NCBI RefSeq assembly: GCF_947378715.1
Contig: NZ_CANCLE010000146.1
Span: forward strand, 1-10,230
Source of the DNA: Phenylobacterium aquaticum
Lineage (GTDB): Bacteria > Pseudomonadota > Alphaproteobacteria > Caulobacterales > Caulobacteraceae
Reading direction: 5' to 3'
Length of the DNA stretch: 10,230 bases
Every line of letters begins with the position of its first letter. The stretch's first letter is position 1. The notes beneath the pieces were generated by a model, which was not told where the DNA came from, made no database searches, and saw nothing but the letters and a program-made list of their open reading frames with translations. Below, one piece after another: positions 5,648-10,230 of this stretch. A program made the position numbers and the translations under genes.

Positions 5648-7069
5648 GTGGCGGCGACGAGGATCATCTGGCGTGGAGCGCTCAACGCCCTGGCGGGGCT
5701 TGGGCTGGCGACGCTGCTGCTGGGGACAGCCGCCCGCGCCGCCACCGACCCGCTCGAGGTCCGGCCTAACCGCTGGGAAGAGGACCACGCCGCCCTGGCG
5801 ACCCGCGCGATCCCGCTCAAGGGCCTGGAGCGGCTGAATTACCTGCCGCTCGATCCCGATCGCCCAGCCGGGATGAGCCCCATCTGGATGAGTGTCGGCG
5901 GCGAGCTGCGCGAGAAGGTCGATCTGATCCGCGATTCCCAGGTCGGTCTGTCGCCGATCCCCGCCTATGACACCGCCACCAGCCGCGCCTATCTGCACGC
6001 CGACCTGCATCTGGGGCGCAAGGTGCGGCTGTTCGGCCAGCTCAGCTGGGCCGACGAGGGCGGCCGCAGGGGCGCCGACCGTTCCTATGACGAAAGCGGC
6101 GTCGATGTTCAGCAGCTGTTCGTCGACCTCTCCCCCAACCGCCAATCCCGCCTGCGGCTAGGCCGCCAGGAGCTGCCGCTCGGCGACCAGCGCCTGTCGG
6201 AGGTGCGCGAGACCTATGACCTGCGCCGCAGCTTCGACGCCGCCCGCCTGGACTTGACCAGCCGGGGCGGGACCGTGCTCACCGCCTTCACCGCCCGGCT
6301 GGTCACCAACCATCCCGGCCCCTTCGACGACCGCGACCAGCCCGGCGAGCGGTTCCAGGGCCTCTACGCCGCCGTGCCGGTCGCCGGCGCTGGCGCCGGG
6401 ATCGACCTCTTCTGGCTGGAGCGCCAGCGCCGCGCCTCGACCTATGCCGAAGGGACCGCCCCGGAGCGGCGCGAGACCTTCGGTGTCCGCGCCCACGGGG
6501 CCGGCGGCGGCGGCTTCGACTACAATCTCTATGGGCTCGCCCAGACCGGCCGCTTCGGGGCCAGCGACATCCGCGCCTGGGCGGCCAGCGCCGATCTCGG
6601 CTGGACGGCCCAGGGCCGGGCCTGGACGCCGCGCTTCAGCCTGCGCGCCGATGTCGCCAGCGGCGACGCCCGCCGGGGTGACGGCAAGCTGGGCGGCTTC
6701 GACGCCCCCTACCCCAACACCTCCTACCTCTCGACCAGCAGCGCCTATTGGCCGGGCAACGCCTGGTCGGTGTTCCCGCTTCTCACCGCCAGGCCGCGCC
6801 CGAGCCTGACCCTGTTCCTCGGCGCCCAGTCCATGAGCCGGATGTCCAAGGCCGACGCCTTCTACTATTCGGCCCAGTCGCCGCTGGCCCTGCCCACGGG
6901 CCACGGCCAGGTGATGATGCGCCAGGTCTATGGCCGCGCCCGCTGGGAGCCGGTGCGCAACCTGACCTTCTCCGCCACCCTCATCCGCCAGTTCGCCGGC
7001 GACCCGGTCCGCGCCCGAGGCGGCCACGACGGCTCGATCATCTCCCTGGCGACGGACTGGAAGTTCTGA
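5648..7069 (+). CDS. Alginate export (AlgE-like) family outer-membrane beta-barrel protein
   Basis: A roughly 473-aa outer-membrane protein. From the GTG at 5648 it has a classic signal peptide (basic start ATRIIWRG, then a Leu/Ala core) cut after ARA, residue 31. The mature part opens with RPNRWEEDH, then enters a barrel of alternating strands beginning near GGELREKVDLIRD (84-96) and ends in a terminal phenylalanine (TDWKF), the usual BAM signal. Strand content, RLGRQELPLGDQRL and the order of segments fit the alginate export family (PF13372), whose namesake AlgE passes alginate through the outer membrane. Many members are in genomes without alginate synthesis, and no polysaccharide genes are nearby, so the cargo is unknown. 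An in-frame ATG at 5579 would add 23 residues before the signal peptide; GGGGA 6 bp before the GTG supports 5648. Confidence 0.82.
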   Translation: MAATRIIWRGALNALAGLGLATLLLGTAARAATDPLEVRPNRWEEDHAALATRAIPLKGLERLNYLPLDPDRPAGMSPIWMSVGGELREKVDLIRDSQVGLSPIPAYDTATSRAYLHADLHLGRKVRLFGQLSWADEGGRRGADRSYDESGVDVQQLFVDLSPNRQSRLRLGRQELPLGDQRLSEVRETYDLRRSFDAARLDLTSRGGTVLTAFTARLVTNHPGPFDDRDQPGERFQGLYAAVPVAGAGAGIDLFWLERQRRASTYAEGTAPERRETFGVRAHGAGGGGFDYNLYGLAQTGRFGASDIRAWAASADLGWTAQGRAWTPRFSLRADVASGDARRGDGKLGGFDAPYPNTSYLSTSSAYWPGNAWSVFPLLTARPRPSLTLFLGAQSMSRMSKADAFYYSAQSPLALPTGHGQVMMRQVYGRARWEPVRNLTFSATLIRQFAGDPVRARGGHDGSIISLATDWKF

Positions 7070-7154
7070 GGGAGGCCTCTCCGCGAACGGGCTAGCCCAA
7101 CCCTGGGGCGAATGGCAGTATCCTCCTGCAATCGCGCTATCCGGGGGGATCACC

Positions 7155-7943
7155 ATGGCCGCCATCGCCGAAACCATGCCGCTTGAGCCGCAACAGGACG
7201 ACCGGGGCTTCTTCCTCGGTGGGGCCATCGCCATGGCCGCGACCATCGTCCTGGGCTTCTCGATCAATCTGGCGACCGGGCGCTCCAGCTTCGCCTCGCC
7301 GCTGATCGTCCACGCCCACGCCCTCACCTTCATGGGTTGGGTGGTGATCTACCTGGCCCAGAACGTCCTGGCCAAGTCTGGGAACCTCGCACTGCACCGG
7401 CGGCTCGGATGGCTGGCGACCGGCTGGGTGGTGCTGATGCTGGTCATGGGCTGCGCGGTGTCCGCCTTCGACATCCGGACCGGGCGGGTGCCGTTCTTCT
7501 TCCAGCCCCTTCAGTTCCTGGTGTTCGATCCCCTGAGCCTGATGGCCTTCGCCGGCCTGACCTGGACTGCGGTCGCCCTGCGCAAGCGCACGGACTGGCA
7601 CCGGCGCCTGCACTTCTGCGCCATGGCGATATTGGTCGGGCCGGGCGTGGGCCGCATCCTGCCCATGCCGTTCCTGACCCCCTGGGCCTGGGAAGCCGCC
7701 TTCCTGGTCTGCCTGCTGTTCCCGCTCGCCGGCGTCATCGCCGACCTGCGCCGCACCGGCCGCGTCCATCCCGCCTGGGGCGTAGGCCTGGCCGTCACCT
7801 TCGGCATGCTCATAGGGACCGAAGCCATCACCTACAGCCCGCTCGGCGCAGCCCTCTACAAGGCGGTCGCCGCCAACTCCCCCGGCGCAGCCATCGCCCC
7901 CCTGGCCTTCCCGGCGCCCCCCGGGCCGCCGCCGGGGGTGTGA
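7155..7943 (+). CDS. Polytopic membrane protein with conserved-looking histidines, function unknown
   Basis: A 262-aa protein with about seven hydrophobic helices (near residues 20-40, 52-72, 85-103, 122-142, 153-173, 178-196 and 208-228) and a disordered Pro/Ala tail. Helix 2 starts VHAHALTFMGWVVIYLAQ (52-69) with H53 and H55; H81 is in LHRRLGWLA; H149 and H153 lie in DWHRRLHFCAM. Paired histidines at helix ends, and the pattern H-x-H, GW, AQ, HRxLG, recall DUF2306-like and cytochrome-b561-like membrane proteins, so haem or metal binding is possible. I cannot name a family with confidence. GGGGGGA 5 bp before the ATG sets the start. It lies 85 bp after the beta-barrel gene on the same strand. 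Confidence 0.72.
   Translation: MAAIAETMPLEPQQDDRGFFLGGAIAMAATIVLGFSINLATGRSSFASPLIVHAHALTFMGWVVIYLAQNVLAKSGNLALHRRLGWLATGWVVLMLVMGCAVSAFDIRTGRVPFFFQPLQFLVFDPLSLMAFAGLTWTAVALRKRTDWHRRLHFCAMAILVGPGVGRILPMPFLTPWAWEAAFLVCLLFPLAGVIADLRRTGRVHPAWGVGLAVTFGMLIGTEAITYSPLGAALYKAVAANSPGAAIAPLAFPAPPGPPPGV
7918..7938. terminator. GC-rich hairpin at the end of the polytopic membrane protein gene
   Basis: CCCCCGG (7918-7924) pairs with CCGGGGG (7932-7938) around a 7-nt loop, inside the last codons. Only 20 bp then separate this gene from the convergent endonuclease gene. With no T-run it may only stall polymerase, or simply reflect the Pro/Gly-coding tail. Confidence 0.25.
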
Positions 7944-7963
7944 ACGGCATTCGCAAAAGATGC

Positions 7964-8893
7964 CTAGTGAGCCGAGGCGAACCGCTCACGGTGCCGCGCC
8001 ATATAGCTAGGATGCGGCCTCAGTCGCTCGTCCTTGGGGAGATGAATTCGATCCATCTGTCGGGCGAACAGCGGCAACAACTCGCTAGGCACGCGGTTGT
8101 GCGCCACGAGCAACTCGTAGCTGTCGGTTAGAGAGATCAGATGCCGGTCGAATAGCCAGTGGACGGTGCCGGACAAGGCCAAGCCGTTCTGCACCACATC
8201 TGGCCCGCCATCGGCTACGGGCACAATATGCGCCGCCTGGACCTCCGACTTGCCACCGCCATTGATGATCTTCAGCCCCGTCACAGCGCATCGATCCTCA
8301 TAGGCCTCACAGATCTGACGCCGAAAATTGGCGTCGCGGATCTTGCGATTGACCAGCATCGCCTCGACCCGACGCACCTGATCTGCGCCGGACGCCTCGT
8401 CGAGTTCGAAGACGGCCTGCTCCACATCCGACAGGCCTGCCAGCCCAAGTCGGATTGCATTGTCGGGCTTGAGCGTCTCGATCAGCCCCTCACGGATGAT
8501 GGCGGCGAAGTCCATATCTGAAAGCGGCCGCATGGCCTGTCCCTGAACGCCAGCGCCCACTCGGCTTGGATCGGAAATCGCCCGCAGCGGAGCTTCCCAA
8601 TATCCGTCCGGTCCGGCGAACGGGACAGGCCGATCGAACGGCAAGAAGGTTGCTGTATCGATCACCGCATAGGCGTGATTTGGCAGGGCCGGATCAGGCT
8701 GGATACGGGCGACTCGTGCGGCGGCGATATAGGCCCGCCGTCCGCCGTTTCGCTGCGGTTCCCGATAGACGATCCAGTCACCAACTGTCGCGCGCGCGAC
8801 GTCCATATAGTTGCTTCGCGTCGGGAAGTGATACCGACCCATGATTTCGTCGTCGTAGCCAGAGTTTGGCTTCGTATCGAAGACAGCCTTCAC
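7964..8893 (-). CDS. HNH endonuclease, putative restriction endonuclease (HNH_2 type)
   Basis: About 309 aa from the GTG at 8893. The C-terminal HNH domain spans about 187-255: FRRQICEAYEDRCAVTG (190-206), EVQAAHIVPVADGG (217-230, H222), VVQNGLAL (N236) and VHWLFDRHLISL (H245, H251). All expected catalytic and metal-binding residues are present (HNH_2/COG3440-like). The N-terminal domain (1-130) has VFDTKPNSGYDDEI, YHFP and GDWIVYREP, and may recognise the DNA, possibly modified DNA; that is inference. A plausible role is nicking or cutting foreign or modified DNA. GC is about 57% in two sampled 60-bp lines against about 73% in the beta-barrel gene, suggesting transfer. The GTG start is preferred because the conserved domain begins there; an upstream start at 8938 adds 15 unlikely residues. 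No methylase gene is beside it. Confidence 0.82.
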   Translation of the reverse strand: MKAVFDTKPNSGYDDEIMGRYHFPTRSNYMDVARATVGDWIVYREPQRNGGRRAYIAAARVARIQPDPALPNHAYAVIDTATFLPFDRPVPFAGPDGYWEAPLRAISDPSRVGAGVQGQAMRPLSDMDFAAIIREGLIETLKPDNAIRLGLAGLSDVEQAVFELDEASGADQVRRVEAMLVNRKIRDANFRRQICEAYEDRCAVTGLKIINGGGKSEVQAAHIVPVADGGPDVVQNGLALSGTVHWLFDRHLISLTDSYELLVAHNRVPSELLPLFARQMDRIHLPKDERLRPHPSYMARHRERFASAH

Positions 8894-8968
8894 GCGGTGC
8901 GCTCGCCCATGGGACAACCCTAAGGGTGAGCTGCCCATTTACTCAAGGTGGAAGGCGAACCTTCGCTG

Positions 8969-9241
8969 TCAGTCAGGCGCCCGCGCGCCGTGGCGAATGG
9001 TGATGATCTCCACCACGTCGCCCTTGATCCGATAGCGGATCAGATAAGGCGCGATCGTGGCCAGTTCTCGCCGCCCCTTCGGGATGACTCTCCCCCGCAG
9101 CGGACTTTCATCCAGCGCATTGGCCGCGTTGAACAGACGAAGCGCATATCTCTGAGCAGCGAGGGGACTGAACAGACCGATATAGGCGCGGATCGCCTCA
9201 AGGTCGGCCAATGCCCGCTTAGTCCATACTACTTGAACCAA
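8969..9241 (-). CDS. RelE/ParE family toxin
   Basis: About 90 aa from a TTG start at 9241. The opening VQVVWTKRALADLEAIRAYI, the middle SPLRGRVIPKGRREL and the end IRYRIKGDVVEIITIRHGAR are the standard RelE/ParE layout, with R51, R58, R69, R83 and H84 in the usual basic positions. Family members either cut mRNA on the ribosome (RelE) or poison gyrase (ParE); the sequence resembles the ParE branch slightly more. The start overlaps the antitoxin's last codons by 13 bp, giving translational coupling. A TTG at 9289, with AGGA about 9 bp upstream, would give 106 aa; the family's normal beginning favours 9241. No ATG is available in frame at this end. Confidence 0.85.
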   Translation of the reverse strand: MVQVVWTKRALADLEAIRAYIGLFSPLAAQRYALRLFNAANALDESPLRGRVIPKGRRELATIAPYLIRYRIKGDVVEIITIRHGARAPD

Positions 9242-9408
9242 TGGGCGGGGGCCGGCCTTTCGTCGGGCGTTCCCCAGGTCTTCAGCCAAGCGGCGACTTC
9301 CTCATGGGGAACGACCCGACCGGCGTCAGCGTCCGCCTCGCCTTCGAGCATTGCACGCTCATCGGCCTCGGCGTCGATCTCATCAAAGAGGGACGGCTCG
9401 GGTTTCAT
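9229..9408 (-). CDS. Antitoxin of the RelE/ParE-type module
   Basis: A 59-aa acidic protein beginning MKPEPSLFDEIDAEADERA and ending APAHWFK. It is rich in Asp/Glu in the first half; the middle, GRVVPHEEVAAWLKTWG (30-46), is a helical block I recognise from short antitoxins paired with RelE/ParE toxins, often loosely labelled CopG- or Phd-like. It would bind and neutralise the toxin and probably repress its own promoter, although no clear DNA-binding fold fits in so few residues. It precedes the toxin and overlaps it by 13 bp, the classical antitoxin-first order. The ATG at 9408 is the only good start in frame; AGG lies about 8 bp upstream. It is easily missed because of its size. Confidence 0.8.
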   Translation of the reverse strand: MKPEPSLFDEIDAEADERAMLEGEADADAGRVVPHEEVAAWLKTWGTPDERPAPAHWFK

Positions 9409-9414
9409 GCGAAA

Positions 9415-9437
9415 AGCCTAGCACGACAAAACGTGAA
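9415..9437 (-). promoter_or_regulatory. Candidate promoter of the toxin-antitoxin cassette
   Basis: On the minus strand, TTCACGT (9437-9431) and GCTAGGCT (9422-9415) resemble the sigma-73 -35 (TTGACGS) and -10 (GCTANAWC) boxes. The spacing of 8 bp is shorter than the usual 10-14, so the match is weak. If real, transcription would begin near 9408, that is at the antitoxin's ATG, giving a nearly leaderless message. Confidence 0.3.
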
Positions 9438-9482
9438 CATCCAGAGGTGGCGTCGGCCCCTCCCGCCGCTCAATGGGAAAGT

Positions 9483-9561
9483 CCCGTTCGTGCTTTTCGT
9501 GCTTTTCGTGGTCAAACCTTAGGGTGCGCGCGCCCCACAGCCCCGTTCGTGAGGTTCGTGG
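9483..9561. repeat. Two copies of a CACGAA-type intergenic repeat
   Basis: Copy one (9483-9511) reads CCCGTTCGTG then CTTTTCGTG and CTTTTCGTGG, a 9-bp tandem unit. Copy two (9542-9561) reads CCCGTTCGTG then AGGTTCGTGG. On the minus strand both read CCACGAA, spacer, CACGAA, CGGG. They share the opening ten bases exactly and lie 59 bp apart, in the 162-bp gap between the M24 peptidase stop codon (9571) and the antitoxin start. No gene covers them. Similar CACGAA-rich repeats occur in intergenic DNA of various bacteria, with no known function. Confidence 0.6.
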
Positions 9562-9570
9562 TTCCCCCGC

Positions 9571-10230
9571 CTACCCCACACCGTCCGCGAGCAGCGCCTC
9601 GCAGAACCCGCCCCAGCGGCCGCCGGGCTCCACCAGGTGGATCTCCAGGATCCAGTAGCGGACGCGACCATCAGCGTCCCTGTCCCGCATGGGCCACACA
9701 TTGACCGGGGCGATCAGCGACTCCTCCCGCCCGCCGGGGAAATCCGTGTGCGGGAACTCGCCGACCATGTGGCCGGCGATGGTCCCGCCATAGCGCCAGC
9801 CGCGCCGCTCGGCCGCCCGGTGGGCCTCGGCATAGAGCTCGGCCCCGGTGATGTCCGGATGGGCGCCAAAGTAGGCTGTCAGCTCCTCGAACACGGCGTC
9901 GAGGTCGGCGACCAGGCGCAGCTTCTCGCGGTCATCCCCCAGCACGAAGCAGCGGCCATAATCGGCCTCCCAGTCGTCGAACACCGGACCGAAATCCAGG
10001 AACACGACGTCGCCCTCCGCAATCACATGCTCCGGCGGGTCGTCGTAATAGGTCGCCACGGTGTTGGGCCCGGCGCGGACCACCTTCTTGTGCCAGTGGG
10101 TCTTCACCCCGAACCTGGCCGCCGCCAGCTCATGGATCTCCTGGCTGAGTTGCGTCTCGCTGACGCCGGGCCGCAGCAGCCCCCCGTCCCGGGCCGCCGC
10201 GAACAGGGCCGCAGCCTTGTCCTGCGCGGC
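9571..10230 (-). CDS. M24 family metallopeptidase (Xaa-Pro peptidase-like), C-terminal part
   Basis: The last 219 residues of a protein that enters from the right edge; the frame is open through position 10230, so the ATG-like starts inside are not the true start. It has the pita-bread fold signature of the M24 family. The five metal ligands are in order: D79 (VFLDFGPVF), D90 (WEADYGRCF), H154 (AGHMVGEFPH), E196 (WILEIHL) and E211 (GGFCEALL), numbered from the window edge. The 11-residue gap between the two aspartates is canonical. Such enzymes, with two Mn2+, Co2+ or Fe2+ ions, cut Xaa-Pro or N-terminal bonds in the cytoplasm. Methionine aminopeptidase is less likely given the long insert between H154 and E196 and the LRPGVSETQLSQEIHELAA prologue. 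Exact substrate is open. Confidence 0.88.
   Translation of the reverse strand, partial: AAQDKAAALFAAARDGGLLRPGVSETQLSQEIHELAAARFGVKTHWHKKVVRAGPNTVATYYDDPPEHVIAEGDVVFLDFGPVFDDWEADYGRCFVLGDDREKLRLVADLDAVFEELTAYFGAHPDITGAELYAEAHRAAERRGWRYGGTIAGHMVGEFPHTDFPGGREESLIAPVNVWPMRDRDADGRVRYWILEIHLVEPGGRWGGFCEALLADGVG

Noticed and set aside
7070..7098. GAGGCCTC and GGGCTAGCCC palindromes after the beta-barrel gene as a terminator
   Set aside because: Perfect short palindromes with no loop and no T-run; they cannot form a usual terminator hairpin.
6158..7333. A 391-codon open frame on the minus strand
   Set aside because: It lies antisense to the beta-barrel gene and the next gene's start, is low-complexity in Gly/Ala/Arg, and has no recognisable motif. 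It is a by-product of high GC.
9571..10107. Start of the M24 peptidase at 10107
   Set aside because: The codon there is an internal GTG. The frame continues to the window edge with family-like sequence upstream.

Overview
This window is GC-rich (about 70% in most genes) chromosomal DNA, probably from an alphaproteobacterium of the Caulobacteraceae (Phenylobacterium/Caulobacter/Brevundimonas type). The placement is inferred from base composition, a small aa3-type cytochrome oxidase subunit IV, a membrane-tethered LuxR-type HTH protein beside a DUF4199 protein, a VIT-family transporter and a promoter resembling the Caulobacter sigma-73 consensus. It is not proven. I found no rRNA, tRNA, CRISPR array, transposase or phage genes, and no gene-free stretch longer than about 230 bases.

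Left part (1-4324): a GT-C type membrane glycosyltransferase, cut by the window edge, diverges from a sterol desaturase/fatty-acid hydroxylase superfamily gene across a 133-bp promoter region. Next come a small membrane-anchored LuxR-type regulator and a DUF4199 membrane protein, likely a functional pair. A 150-bp multi-hairpin inverted-repeat element follows at 2410-2559. After it lie a short aa3-type oxidase subunit IV, a secreted glycine-zipper protein, a lipoprotein of unknown function 8 bp further on, and a small two-TM protein of possible DUF4231/SLATT type. Everything in this part except the first gene reads rightward.

Middle (4325-7943): a VIT/CCC1-like iron/manganese transporter and an NTF2/SnoaL-like protein read leftward. 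Divergent from them, an alginate-export-type outer-membrane beta-barrel gene and a histidine-bearing polytopic membrane protein read rightward. They look like separate housekeeping or envelope functions, not one pathway.

Right part (7964-9408): a leftward three-gene cassette of lower GC. It runs from a 59-aa antitoxin, through an overlapping RelE/ParE-type toxin with a non-ATG start, to an HNH endonuclease that begins with a conserved non-HNH domain. It is the most accessory-looking part of the window and may be an acquired defence or stability module. Between it and the last gene, an M24 metallopeptidase cut by the right edge, lies a short intergenic stretch with two copies of a CACGAA-type repeat.

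I found no clearly new system. The best leads are the toxin-antitoxin/HNH cassette, the membrane-tethered LuxR/DUF4199 pair, and the palindromic element.
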